Positions 17,283 to 26,645 of a stretch of 64,000 nucleotides of DNA are shown piece after piece. The first letter of the stretch is position 1. The number at the start of each line of letters is the position of its first letter. Below the pieces are notes generated by a model. It ran no database searches, was not told the DNA's origin, and saw nothing but the letters and a program-made list of their open reading frames with translations. The stretch is from Flavobacterium psychrophilum (GTDB taxonomy: Bacteria; Bacteroidota; Bacteroidia; Flavobacteriales; Flavobacteriaceae). The translations under genes were made by a program, and so were the position numbers. The stretch covers positions 49,163 through 113,162 of the forward strand of contig DZCQ01000001.1 in assembly GCA_022730285.1 (NCBI GenBank), written 5' to 3'.

Positions 17283-17508
17283 AAGTACTAAATCCTTTAT
17301 TTATAACTTTGCAAGCTTTGCTATTTTTTATTTTGCCTCTAAATATTTGCTAGATGCCTATAGTAATTTAACTGGAATTTGGTTGGGTCTTACTGCATTT
17401 TTGATTGCTACCATACTTTCGCCAAAATTTCAGATGGTTAAAACAAAAGAAGGACAAAAATTATTCATGAAAATTGTTTTTGTAAAAGGAGTTAAAGAAA
17501 TTTCCTAA
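17275..17508 (+). CDS. small membrane protein, unknown function
   Basis: A 77-aa protein with two hydrophobic segments (about residues 9-28 and 33-49) and a basic C-terminal tail (KTKEGQKLFMKIVFVKG). It overlaps the methyltransferase gene by 8 bp and therefore appears translationally coupled to it. Its stop codon lies only 1 bp from the converging batE stop. I recognise no domain; a flavobacterial orphan family seems likely. Confidence 0.7.
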   Translation: MSKSTKSFIYNFASFAIFYFASKYLLDAYSNLTGIWLGLTAFLIATILSPKFQMVKTKEGQKLFMKIVFVKGVKEIS

Positions 17509-17509
17509 A

Positions 17510-18268
17510 TTATAATTCTTTAATCGCATTTTTATTAATCCAACCCTTTGTTTGATCTAAAAGTTCTATTTTTTTATAGTTATTTAGTGTTTCTAATACA
17601 AAAATTTTTGTGCCAGCATGGATTTTTGTAACTTCTTTGCCAGAAGCATTAGGCTCTTTTCTTACAATTGCTATTTCTTGAAAAACAATAGCTGGTCTAT
17701 TGTCAATATAATACTCTTTTTCCGAAAATCCAGCAGCAACACTTATAGCTGTAAATAACAAACTTAACGCCATAAGTCCAAAAAAGATGCGTTTTGCGTT
17801 TGTTTGAGGCAGTAAAAAATAACCCAAAAATAGCAATAAAAAAATGGCAGAAAATATTACTGCAATCCAACCCCAAGTATTGTAATGATAACTGGAGGTA
17901 AGTGTATGAATTATTTTTGAAAAACCAACTTTCGGCACTTCTTGAATTTCATCAATTTTTAACTTTTGTGCATATTCTAAATTAGTTCTAATTTGTTTAT
18001 TGTTAGGTTCTAAAATTAGTGCCTTTTCGTAATAATATATTGCAGGAGCAACTTTTTGCAATTTGTAATAGCAATTACCAAGATTATAATACAATGCAGC
18101 GGATTCTTCTTTTTGATTATTAACTAATTTGTATTGCGTTATGGCATCTTCATACGCTCCTTTTTTGTATAAATTATTTGCCTTTTCAAACAATTTTTTA
18201 GAATTGTTAGTTGGAATTGCAAAAGAATAACTAGTAATAAATAATAGTGTTAATAGTATATTTTTCAT
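17510..18268 (-). CDS. batE: BatE: TPR and SH3-like envelope protein
   Basis: A 252-aa protein closing the bat operon. It has a signal peptide (residues 1-17), two to three TPR units (about 25-120, e.g. ALYYNLGNCYYKLQKVAPAIYYYEKAL), two membrane helices (about 135-175), and a C-terminal SH3-like region (AIVRKEPNASGKEV through TKGWINKNAIKEL). In Bacteroides the bat genes affect aerotolerance and in Francisella and Leptospira stress resistance; the mechanism remains unclear. It is 15 bp from batD. Confidence 0.88.
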   Translation of the reverse strand: MKNILLTLLFITSYSFAIPTNNSKKLFEKANNLYKKGAYEDAITQYKLVNNQKEESAALYYNLGNCYYKLQKVAPAIYYYEKALILEPNNKQIRTNLEYAQKLKIDEIQEVPKVGFSKIIHTLTSSYHYNTWGWIAVIFSAIFLLLFLGYFLLPQTNAKRIFFGLMALSLLFTAISVAAGFSEKEYYIDNRPAIVFQEIAIVRKEPNASGKEVTKIHAGTKIFVLETLNNYKKIELLDQTKGWINKNAIKEL

Positions 18269-18283
18269 GTTGTAAAACCCAAT

Positions 18284-20071
18284 TTATTTTTTTAGTTGCT
18301 TTTCTAGTTCTAAAATAATAGAAACTGCTTTGTCATAATCTTCTTTAATGCTAACCTTTGTAGCAGGGGCATATCGTGCAATCTCACAATTTTCGGTAAG
18401 TGTAATAAAGGCATCAATCATAGTGGTGTCTGCTCCTTTATCCAATAATAAAATGCTAATTTTATCCTTGCGCATCTCGGTAGTTTCTATTTGTAGTTTT
18501 GCTTTAAGAAAGTTATGCATTGCTTTTTCTAGAGCCACATAAAATAGTTCCTTATTACCAAGATGTTTTTTAGCTTGCGACAAATACTTTTTGGCTAATT
18601 TATTTGATAATCTTGTTTTATTTGCCACAGTATCATTATCTAGTTCTTCTTTTTTATTTCGGACAAATATTATAATTGGAATAAGTAAAAATGGTAAAAA
18701 TAATAGTGTGTAAAATAAATTAGAGCCTAAAAAGTCTTTTTCTTCTATTATTGAAAATACTGTTTTTTGTTGGATGTTACCAAAAGGAGCTAAAACTTTT
18801 TTGGTTTCATTTTCGCCAAAAGGAGCATCTGCTTTTTTTGACTGAGCCATAGTTGGTCCATCAAGAACTTCGATATTTATAGCTTTAGAAAATATTTTTT
18901 TGTATGTTTTGGTTTTTAAATCAAAATAAGTAAATTCTAATGGTTTAATAGGATATACTCCTTTGTATTGTGGTACAATTGTATAAGTGTCCGATATTTC
19001 TCCTTGCATTCCAGAAAGTGGAGTAGTAATATTTTCTTGATGTTTTGGATCATAAACTTCTAGCGAACTCGGTAAAACTGGTTTCGGTAAAGTAAAGAGT
19101 TTTAAGTTTCCTTTTCCAGAGACTAAAACTTTTAGCTCTAAAGACTCTCCGTTTTTTAGTTTTGTTTTAGACGGAATTACTTTAAAGTCAAAGTTTCCAA
19201 CCGCATTGTTAAAGGGTTCTGGTTTTCCGGGAGTAGGTAATGGTTTTACATTAATAATGTTTGCACCAGCCGATATTTTTTTGGTGCCCATCGACATTTC
19301 CATTCTACCAAAGGGATCCACTCTTCCTGTTGGAACTTCTACTTGCACATCAAGTGTTAGAGGTTGTAGTGCTAGTTTTCCTGTTTTTTGAGGGTACAAA
19401 ATGGTTTTTCTTAAAATAGCACATCGATAATTCTCACCTTTAAATTTTACTTGTGATACATGAAGTTGTTTTATATCTATATTCTGATTCCAAAAGTCTT
19501 TGTACTTTGGACTTTCTAGTTCGCTCCAACCTCCAACCGATGTTCTGTTGCTTACATAAATTTTATACACCACTGTAATTGGTTCATTCTCAAATGGATT
19601 GCTGTTAGATATTTCTGCTACAAGGTGTACACCCTCTTTTCCTTTATATTGTTGTTGTATATTTTGAGGATACGGATTATATGGGTCGTAAGGATCTCTT
19701 TCTTCTGCAACTGCATTCCCAATGGTCACTTTGATTGGGTTTGTTTTATATATTTGACCATTAATTTCTATTGTAGCAGTTTTTATTACGAAACTTCCCT
19801 TTTTTAAAGGCATTAAAAAGTAGGAATAGGTTTTTTCAAATGATTTTTTGCCATTAATCCATTGGTAACTTACCGATTGGTTTGGTCCACCAACTATTCT
19901 AAATCCTTCAAAGTTTGGTGGTGTAAAATTATCGCCATCTTCATTCATTGCAAAGTCTATTCGTAGGCGTTCATTAATTCCTAATGAGGTTTTGCTTGCT
20001 TGTGCAACAAATTGAACTTGTGCAACAATTCCTTGAATGGCAAATAGGGTAATTATTAAATATTTTTTCAT
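18284..20071 (-). CDS. batD: BatD: oxygen-tolerance envelope protein
   Basis: A 595-aa membrane-anchored protein. I start it at ATG 20071 (MKKYLIITLFAIQG), a clean signal peptide; five extra in-frame codons upstream are unlikely to be used. The large periplasmic part (about 20-440) shows repeated beta-sandwich segments typical of BatD, including VSYQWINGKKSFEKTYSYFL. A single membrane helix follows (about 455-475), then a cytosolic helical domain with MRKDKISILLLDKG. It sits between batC and batE, the order usual for Bacteroidota. Confidence 0.9.
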   Translation of the reverse strand: MKKYLIITLFAIQGIVAQVQFVAQASKTSLGINERLRIDFAMNEDGDNFTPPNFEGFRIVGGPNQSVSYQWINGKKSFEKTYSYFLMPLKKGSFVIKTATIEINGQIYKTNPIKVTIGNAVAEERDPYDPYNPYPQNIQQQYKGKEGVHLVAEISNSNPFENEPITVVYKIYVSNRTSVGGWSELESPKYKDFWNQNIDIKQLHVSQVKFKGENYRCAILRKTILYPQKTGKLALQPLTLDVQVEVPTGRVDPFGRMEMSMGTKKISAGANIINVKPLPTPGKPEPFNNAVGNFDFKVIPSKTKLKNGESLELKVLVSGKGNLKLFTLPKPVLPSSLEVYDPKHQENITTPLSGMQGEISDTYTIVPQYKGVYPIKPLEFTYFDLKTKTYKKIFSKAINIEVLDGPTMAQSKKADAPFGENETKKVLAPFGNIQQKTVFSIIEEKDFLGSNLFYTLLFLPFLLIPIIIFVRNKKEELDNDTVANKTRLSNKLAKKYLSQAKKHLGNKELFYVALEKAMHNFLKAKLQIETTEMRKDKISILLLDKGADTTMIDAFITLTENCEIARYAPATKVSIKEDYDKAVSIILELEKQLKK

Positions 20072-20105
20072 TTTAAAGCAATACAAATTTATTTTTTGTT
20101 TGAAT

Positions 20106-20798
20106 TTACCAATCTTTTTGATTTTCGGTAGGAGAGCCTTTTACTTTTTTCCCATTTACTTTTTCTTGTACTTTTTTCTCTTCGTTATTTACGGCATCAA
20201 GCAAGTTTTTCATTTTTTCTTGTGATGCACCTCCTTGTTGTGGTTGTGGTTTTTGTTTGTCTTCTTTTGGTTTACCTTGATTATCCTTTTTATCGTTTCC
20301 TTCTTTTGGTTTGTCTTTTTTATCCTTATCTTTATCCTTATTTTTGTCTTTCTTATCGTCTTTTTTTTCTGGATTGTCTTTTTGCATTTTTTTAGCTAAT
20401 GCATAATTGTATCTTGTTTCGTTATCTTTCGGATTGTTTCTAAGGGCATTTTTATAAGATTCTACTGCTTTTCCATACTCTTTATCTTTCATGTATGTAT
20501 TACCAATATTGTGATATGCTGCAAATTTCTGTTGTTTGTCTTTGGCAATGCTTATCGTTTTTGCAAAGGCAATTTGGGCTTCATCGGATTGGTTTTGCTT
20601 GTAAATAGAATTTCCTAAATTATAGGTAGCAGAAGCTCTTTTTTCATTATTAAATTTAGAAATTCTATAATCAGCTTCGGCATTTGCATACTCTTTTTTT
20701 GCATATTCTTTATTACCTTTAGGTAGGTTAAAGTCTTTTTGTTGCGAATACATATTCGCAAAGATTAATAGTGTTGCTATATAAAAAATATTTTTCAT
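20106..20798 (-). CDS. batC: BatC: TPR protein with Lys/Asp-rich tail
   Basis: A 230-aa exported protein (signal about 1-18). Three TPR-like units cover about residues 25-135 (ATYNLGNSIYKQ, AAYHNIGNTYMKDKEYGKAVESYKNAL, TRYNYALAKKMQ). Residues about 140-195 are an extreme low-complexity tract of Lys, Asp, Glu and Pro, followed by a Gln/Pro stretch and a short conserved helix (MKNLLDAVNNEEKKVQEKV). It lies 7 bp downstream of batB. The organisation TPR plus charged tail matches BatC; the tail is probably a flexible periplasmic spacer. Confidence 0.88.
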   Translation of the reverse strand: MKNIFYIATLLIFANMYSQQKDFNLPKGNKEYAKKEYANAEADYRISKFNNEKRASATYNLGNSIYKQNQSDEAQIAFAKTISIAKDKQQKFAAYHNIGNTYMKDKEYGKAVESYKNALRNNPKDNETRYNYALAKKMQKDNPEKKDDKKDKNKDKDKDKKDKPKEGNDKKDNQGKPKEDKQKPQPQQGGASQEKMKNLLDAVNNEEKKVQEKVNGKKVKGSPTENQKDW

Positions 20799-20805
20799 AA
20801 GTGCA

Positions 20806-21849
20806 TTATTTATTTTTTTCGTTAAATAAGTCTAGTTTTTGAACCCATTTTGTCTTTTTTTCTAATAAAAACACATCTAGTAGTAATAAGAAAAATCCGA
20901 TTCCTAAAAACCATTGAAATTGCGATTGATAGTTTGCCACTTCTGTTGCCTCAAATTCCTTTTTTTGAATGTTATTTAGTGCTTTTTTTACAAAATCTAC
21001 CACGTCTTTGGTATTATTTCCATTAATATAGCCACCATTTGCAGCCTTTGCAATAGCTTTGAGTGCTTCGGGTTTCAATTTTGTGATTACTCTTGAATTA
21101 GTAGATTTGTCTATATGATAACTTTCGATAGTTCCATTTATTCTGTATGGAATTGGTCCACCTGCGGTTGTACCAACCCCAATGGTAATTATTTTTAATC
21201 CCATTTTTTTTGCATCTTCGGCAGCTTTTTTTGCTCCTTCCGAGTGGTCTTCTCCATCAGAGATTAAAATCATTAGTTTGCTTGTATTGGAACTTCCTTC
21301 AAAATAAGATTCGGACAGTTTTATCGCTTCATCTAGATTGCTTCCTTGAGAGGATATCATGCCAGGATTCATGCTTTGTAGGAACATTTTAGCCATGCTA
21401 TAATCGGTTGTTAATGGCAGTACAGGAAAGGCACTTCCTGAATATGCTATAATTCCAATTCGGTCGTTACCAAGGTTGTTGATTATTTGTGAGACTAATT
21501 GTTTACTCTTTTCTAGTCTATTTGGGGCAATATCTTCGGCAAGCATACTTTTAGAAATGTCTATTGCAAATACAATATCTATTCCTTCTCTTTTTACTTT
21601 TTCTACTTTTGTTCCTATTTTTGGATTTGCCAAGGCAATTATTCCCATGGCTAGTGCTAATAGAATTATTCCTATTTTCAAGATGGGTTTAAAATTTGAT
21701 TTTTCAGGGCTTAGAATTTGAATTAATTTTATATCACCAAATTCTTTTTGTTTTTTTCTTTTCCATATTTCGATATATAAATATGCTCCTATTACTATTG
21801 GTAATAATAGTAATAGATAAAAATAGGTGGGTTGATCTATTTGGTACAT
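20806..21849 (-). CDS. batB: BatB: membrane-anchored VWA-domain protein
   Basis: A 347-aa protein with two N-terminal helices (about 8-28 and 56-75), a von Willebrand A domain (about 90-290), and a C-terminal helix (about 312-330). The metal-ion-dependent adhesion site is complete: DISKS at 97-101, then TTDYS and the second Asp in LISDGEDHSEG. VWA domains here are expected to bind partner proteins on the inner membrane, probably under control of the MoxR ATPase. It starts 23 bp after the batA stop. Confidence 0.92.
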   Translation of the reverse strand: MYQIDQPTYFYLLLLLPIVIGAYLYIEIWKRKKQKEFGDIKLIQILSPEKSNFKPILKIGIILLALAMGIIALANPKIGTKVEKVKREGIDIVFAIDISKSMLAEDIAPNRLEKSKQLVSQIINNLGNDRIGIIAYSGSAFPVLPLTTDYSMAKMFLQSMNPGMISSQGSNLDEAIKLSESYFEGSSNTSKLMILISDGEDHSEGAKKAAEDAKKMGLKIITIGVGTTAGGPIPYRINGTIESYHIDKSTNSRVITKLKPEALKAIAKAANGGYINGNNTKDVVDFVKKALNNIQKKEFEATEVANYQSQFQWFLGIGFFLLLLDVFLLEKKTKWVQKLDLFNEKNK

Positions 21850-21872
21850 TTGAGTTTATTCTTTTGTGTTTT

Positions 21873-22877
21873 TTAAATAAAGCTTTTAAATAGTGTGTTA
21901 CGAAGTGCAATTTCTAAAAGGAGCAGAAAGCCTGCAAGCCATAATAGAGGTCTGTATTTTTCGTCGTAATTAACATATTTTAATTCTTCTATTTTTGTTT
22001 TTTCTAGCTTGTTAATTTCTTGGTATATTTTTTCTAAACCAGTATTGTCTTGTGCTCGAAAATATTTTCCGTTTGTTTTTTGTGCAATTTCTTTTAAAAG
22101 TTTTTCGTCAATTTGTACTGGCATCATCTTGAATAAAAAATCTTTTCCGTTTGGAGCGTAAGCATATGGGAACATTGCATTTCCGTTTGTTCCAATTCCT
22201 ATTGTATATACTTTTATTCCGTATTCTTTAGCCATTTCTGATGCCATAACAGGTTCTATAAAGCCTGCATTGTTTACTCCATCTGTCATTAAAATAATAA
22301 CTTTGCTTTTTGCTTGGCTATCTTTTAGTCGGTTTACAGCTGTTGCTAAACCCATTCCAATTCCAGTTCCATCTTGCAACACGTTGTCGTACTCTATGCT
22401 TTTTATTGCTTCTAAAACCATTGGTTTGTCATTAGTTACGGGTACTTTTGTATAAGCTTCGGAGGCATAAACAACAATGCCTATTCTATCTGTTATTCGT
22501 TCTTTTACAAAAGAGGATGCAACATTCTTTAAGGCTTCCAGTCTGTTTGGCTTTAAATCTTTTGCTAGCATACTACCAGATACGTCTGATGCTATTACAA
22601 TATCAATTCCATTAGTAGAGTTTGTTTTGTTGCTAATATCTACTGTTCTAGGTCTTGCAAGTGCTATTATAACCAAGGATAATGTTACTAATCTTAAAGT
22701 AAATAGCACTGGACGAAATTTTGCAATGCTCGAAGTTTTTGTTTTAAAACCTTGTAGGGAACTAATTTTTAGGGTTGGTTTTTCTTCGTTCTTTTTGTAA
22801 AAATGCCAAACAATTGCAAATGGTAATGTTAAAAAGAACCAGAAAAATTCAGGATTTAAAAAGGTGATATCATTCAT
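21873..22877 (-). CDS. batA: BatA: membrane-anchored VWA-domain protein
   Basis: A 334-aa paralogue of BatB with the same plan: two N-terminal membrane helices (about 8-27 and 55-74), VWA domain (about 90-285) with DVSGS at 98-102, VTNDK, and ILMTDGVNNAG, and a C-terminal membrane helix (about 308-325). It follows the 528-aa bat-associated gene with a 1-bp gap and precedes batB by 23 bp, so stoichiometric expression with both is likely. BatA and BatB are thought to form a complex. Confidence 0.92.
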   Translation of the reverse strand: MNDITFLNPEFFWFFLTLPFAIVWHFYKKNEEKPTLKISSLQGFKTKTSSIAKFRPVLFTLRLVTLSLVIIALARPRTVDISNKTNSTNGIDIVIASDVSGSMLAKDLKPNRLEALKNVASSFVKERITDRIGIVVYASEAYTKVPVTNDKPMVLEAIKSIEYDNVLQDGTGIGMGLATAVNRLKDSQAKSKVIILMTDGVNNAGFIEPVMASEMAKEYGIKVYTIGIGTNGNAMFPYAYAPNGKDFLFKMMPVQIDEKLLKEIAQKTNGKYFRAQDNTGLEKIYQEINKLEKTKIEELKYVNYDEKYRPLLWLAGFLLLLEIALRNTLFKSFI

Positions 22878-22878
22878 T

Positions 22879-24465
22879 TTAATTGGCTAATTTTAATTCG
22901 ACAGAGGTAAAAATTCTTTCTGTTATTTTTTGGGCATTTTCATTTCCTTCCTGATGAGAAATCATAATTTGTTGCAAACCACCAGATTGACTAAATAATA
23001 AAATTTCGTAATACATTTTTTGATTTTGCATAGTTTGAAATGTTCCAAAGGCTTTTATTCCTTTTATTCCTTGTTCTGTAGAAAAATCTTCTTTTTTAGA
23101 GATGATATTTTTTGCACCAATTTGCTCTATTTTTTTCAAGGTGCTATCTAGTGCTTCCTCTAAATTAATTTCTTTTTTTTCTTTAAATTCGGTGGTTGAT
23201 AATGCTACAAAAAAGTTTTTTGTGATTTCTCCAAAGATAAATAACTGTTCGTTTTTGAGTATTGGATTGCTTTGTACTTCTTTTGTTGTGTTTACTCTGG
23301 TTAATACTTCTGGGGTTTCTATAATTATAGATGGAGTTCCGTATTCACTTTTTATCCATTTTTTATTTAAAAGCTCTTTTGTAGAATATCCTGAAAATCC
23401 GTTGCTTACGTAATCAAAACCTTTGATGTAGATGGTGTATGCTATGACAAGGATTATAATACCAACAAGAGTTGCTACAATTGCTCTTTTTTTCTTATTT
23501 TTTTCTTGTTTTAGTTTTAGTTTTAGCTGTTGTTGTTCCCATTTTTTGCTAGTTTCATCTACCACCACAGGAATTGCTTTGTCTAGTGTTAAAATAGTTT
23601 TTTGAATTCGCTCTTTATCTGCTTCAATTTCAAAATCAAGCGGTTTAACTTTGGCAAATTTTACTAAATCGGCTTGCTTTAATACTTTCTCTAAATTAAT
23701 AAGAGTCTCTTTAGTTACTTTTAGTTTCTTTTTGGTGGAAGTTTCTCTCAGAGCAGTAATAAGTTCTGCTGTGGTACTTTCTTTAGCGGGAATTTCGATT
23801 ACTTCTTCAATGTAATCTCTAGTAATATCGGTTAATTCCGAGTAATATTCTTTTATTTCTCCTTTGTTTACTAATTCTTTTTTCTCTAATAGTTGCAATA
23901 GACTTATCGCTTTTTCTATTGGAGAATTATACACTATTTCTTTTACTTCTTGTTTTTTATATTTGTTATAAAGCCAATAGCCTAAAAATGCCAATCCTAT
24001 AATAATTATTGCTATTATTATATAAATCCACCAGCTTGTACTAGGTGGTTTTACTTGCATAATAGGTTTTATATCATACATTTTTTGCTTTAAGGTGTCT
24101 ACTTTAACATCTTGTACTAAAATGCCAATACTATCCGAAAGGAAGATTTTTTTGTTAATGATGACAGGAAGTCTTGGCACTACATATTTGCCAGAATCAA
24201 ATTGTGTGAGGCCATATTTTTTAATCAATTCAAAAGTATCGTCTTCTTTTATTGTATCTATTGGATAGGATTCTATAACTTCTAATTTTCCAAACGATTT
24301 GTTTTTCGGAAAAATAATGATACTATTTGAAGGGGCTTTTGCTTTTAATGTTAGGGTAAATTGTGCTCCAATTTTATTTTGAGTAGTATCTATTGAGGTG
24401 CTTACAGCTTGCCCAAAAACAGTAGTTACGGCAAATAGAAATAATATATAAATTTTAAGTTTCAT
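22879..24465 (-). CDS. bat-operon transmembrane protein, DUF4381/BatD-like
   Basis: A 528-aa protein with a signal peptide (1-18), a periplasmic beta-rich N-terminal domain (about 20-135), a membrane helix (about 144-165), a cytosolic helical domain (about 175-325) containing YYSELTDITRDYIEE and IPAKESTTAEL, which resembles DUF4381 or the BatD C-terminal domain, a second helix (about 327-347), and a periplasmic C-terminal domain (350-528). In other phyla a small DUF4381 protein occupies this position between DUF58 and the VWA genes. The C-terminal domain is unrecognised. It is 1 bp from batA and 36 bp from the DUF58 gene. Confidence 0.75.
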   Translation of the reverse strand: MKLKIYILFLFAVTTVFGQAVSTSIDTTQNKIGAQFTLTLKAKAPSNSIIIFPKNKSFGKLEVIESYPIDTIKEDDTFELIKKYGLTQFDSGKYVVPRLPVIINKKIFLSDSIGILVQDVKVDTLKQKMYDIKPIMQVKPPSTSWWIYIIIAIIIIGLAFLGYWLYNKYKKQEVKEIVYNSPIEKAISLLQLLEKKELVNKGEIKEYYSELTDITRDYIEEVIEIPAKESTTAELITALRETSTKKKLKVTKETLINLEKVLKQADLVKFAKVKPLDFEIEADKERIQKTILTLDKAIPVVVDETSKKWEQQQLKLKLKQEKNKKKRAIVATLVGIIILVIAYTIYIKGFDYVSNGFSGYSTKELLNKKWIKSEYGTPSIIIETPEVLTRVNTTKEVQSNPILKNEQLFIFGEITKNFFVALSTTEFKEKKEINLEEALDSTLKKIEQIGAKNIISKKEDFSTEQGIKGIKAFGTFQTMQNQKMYYEILLFSQSGGLQQIMISHQEGNENAQKITERIFTSVELKLAN

Positions 24466-24501
24466 TTTTTTTACTTTATAAAAAATATTTTTTTTAGGAA
24501 T

Positions 24502-25368
24502 TTATCTGGATTTAAAATACCCTAATAATTTTTTTACATAATTCTCATCCACTCTTGTGTTTACAACTCCAGAACCACATTTAGAAAATATGCTTGCAAA
24601 ATTGGCTACTTTTCTCTGGTATTCTTTTTCATATTCTAGTCTAACTTGTTTAGAGCTTGTGTTTGCCCACATAACTTCATTAGTTTCGGCATCTTGCATA
24701 GGTACAAGACCTACGTTTATTATTTTTTCTTCTCTATTATCATACACTCGAATTCCAGTAACATCGTGTTTTTTACCAGCTATTCTTAATGTTTTTTCGT
24801 AGTCATCTTCAGTAATAAAATCTGAAATCACAAATACAATTGCTTTCTTTTTTTGAATGCTTGACAAAAATTTTAGGGCATTCGAAATGTTTGTTTTAGT
24901 GCTTTTAGGTTCAAATTCTATAAGTTCTCTAATAATGCGTAAAACATGCGATTTTCCTTTTTTGGGAGGAATATATAATTCTATTTCGTCTGTAAAAAGG
25001 ATTAAACCAATTTTATCATTATTTTGCGTTGCCGAAAATGCCATAGTTGCCGAAATTTCAGTAATTATTTCATTTTTTAACTGATTTTTTGTTCCAAAGC
25101 TTTCAGAACCAGAAATATCTACAAGGAGCATCATGGTAAGTTCTCGTTCTTCTTCAAAAACTTTTACATGTGCCTCGTTATACCTAGCGGTTACATTCCA
25201 ATCTATATCTCTAATATCATCTCCATATTGGTATTGTCGCACTTCAGAAAAGGTCATTCCTTTGCCTTTAAAAGAAGTATGGTATTCACCCGAGAAGATA
25301 TGATTGCTTAATCTTCTGGTTTTAATTTCTATTTTTCGTACTTTTTTCAGTAATTCTTTTGTATCCAT
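24502..25368 (-). CDS. DUF58 family (VWA-like) protein of the bat operon
   Basis: A 288-aa cytosolic protein. The N-terminal DUF58 signature is plain: FSGEYHTSFKGKGMTFSEVR and YGDDIRDIDWNVTAR (about residues 26-61). A VWA-like fold follows with DISGSE at 84-89 and FVISDFITEDDYE. DUF58 proteins pair with MoxR ATPases and are believed to act as adaptors between the ATPase and the VWA membrane proteins. It lies 62 bp after moxR and is co-directional with the whole bat cluster. Confidence 0.92.
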   Translation of the reverse strand: MDTKELLKKVRKIEIKTRRLSNHIFSGEYHTSFKGKGMTFSEVRQYQYGDDIRDIDWNVTARYNEAHVKVFEEERELTMMLLVDISGSESFGTKNQLKNEIITEISATMAFSATQNNDKIGLILFTDEIELYIPPKKGKSHVLRIIRELIEFEPKSTKTNISNALKFLSSIQKKKAIVFVISDFITEDDYEKTLRIAGKKHDVTGIRVYDNREEKIINVGLVPMQDAETNEVMWANTSSKQVRLEYEKEYQRKVANFASIFSKCGSGVVNTRVDENYVKKLLGYFKSR

Positions 25369-25430
25369 TTTTTAAGACATTAGGCATTAGCAGTTTTACT
25401 AGCGGCTTTTGGGTTTTGCCTTATCCCTTT

Positions 25431-26435
25431 TTAAGGCACTTCTACCTCATTTATAATTTTATTAATAATATCTACTGTTGTTACATTTTCTGCTTCTGCC
25501 TCATAGGTTAAGCCAATTCTATGACGTAAAACATCGTGTACTACAGCTCTTACATCTTCTGGAATTACATATCCTCTACGTTTTATAAAAGCATAACATT
25601 TTGCTGCATTGGCAAGATTAATACTTCCACGTGGAGATGCCCCAAAGCTAATTAATGGTTTTAAAGATTCTAATTTATATTTTTCAGGATATCTTGTAGC
25701 AAAAATTATATCTAAAATATATTTTTCTATTTTCTCGTCCATATACACCTCTCGAACTGCTTCTTGTGCACGCAAAATTTGCTCTACCGATACAACAGGA
25801 ATTACCTTTTGATAGCTTCCTTTTAGGTTTTGACGCACTACCATTCTTTCATCTTCCATTTTTGGATAATCAATTACGGTTTTAAGCATAAAACGATCTA
25901 CTTGTGCTTCTGGTAATGGGTATGTACCTTCTTGTTCCACAGGGTTTTGTGTAGCTAAAACCAAGAATGGTTTGTCTAATTTAAAAGTAGTATCTCCAAT
26001 AGTAACTTGTTTTTCTTGCATGGCTTCTAACAAAGCAGATTGTACCTTTGCGGGTGCTCTATTTATCTCGTCTGCAAGTACAAAATTTGCAAATATTGGT
26101 CCTTTTTTAATAGAAAATTCATTTTGCTTCATGTTGTATATCATGGTTCCCACTACATCTGCTGGAAGCAAATCTGGGGTAAACTGTATTCTGCTAAACG
26201 ACCCATGAACTGCCTGCGAAAGTGTGTTTATTGCCAAAGTTTTGGCTAGTCCAGGAACTCCTTCTAGCAAGATGTGTCCTTGCCCTAACAATCCAATAAG
26301 TAAGCGTTCAATCATGTGATTTTGTCCTACTATTACTTTGTTCATCTCTAATGTTAACAAATCAATAAAAGCACTTTCTCTTTCTATCTTTTCATTGATT
26401 GCTCTAATGTCTAAGGTTGCTGTATTTTCTTCCAT
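25431..26435 (-). CDS. MoxR family AAA+ ATPase, first gene of the bat operon
   Basis: A 334-aa AAA+ chaperone-type ATPase. Walker A GVPGLAKT is at 59-66, Walker B FVLADE at 118-123 followed by NRAPAKVQSALLEAMQE, and sensor 1 LATQNP at 160-165. The C-terminal lid (about 230-334) is present. MoxR proteins assemble or activate VWA-containing complexes, matching the downstream DUF58, batA and batB genes. It heads a run of eight co-directional genes ending at 17510. I could not pick a convincing promoter in the 210 bp shared with the divergent gene at 26646. Confidence 0.93.
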   Translation of the reverse strand: MEENTATLDIRAINEKIERESAFIDLLTLEMNKVIVGQNHMIERLLIGLLGQGHILLEGVPGLAKTLAINTLSQAVHGSFSRIQFTPDLLPADVVGTMIYNMKQNEFSIKKGPIFANFVLADEINRAPAKVQSALLEAMQEKQVTIGDTTFKLDKPFLVLATQNPVEQEGTYPLPEAQVDRFMLKTVIDYPKMEDERMVVRQNLKGSYQKVIPVVSVEQILRAQEAVREVYMDEKIEKYILDIIFATRYPEKYKLESLKPLISFGASPRGSINLANAAKCYAFIKRRGYVIPEDVRAVVHDVLRHRIGLTYEAEAENVTTVDIINKIINEVEVP

Positions 26436-26645
26436 TTTTTTTAAATTTATAGAGGTAAAAATTGTTTAAGGTTATTTGATGGTGCAATTTGCCATTTTTT
26501 TAAAGAGTATGCTGTTAAAAAATGGTTAAAAATTATGATTCCAACTCTGTTTTAAGTGTCTTTTATGATTGCTTTTATAATTTTTTAACAAAATAGACCT
26601 TTTTTGATTATTTTTACCATGTTTTTTAATTTTAATTATTTTGAA

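Noticed and set aside
25369-25430. Short imperfect repeat between the DUF58 and moxR genes
   Set aside because: TTAAG-type similarity at its ends is too short and does not match either repeat family.
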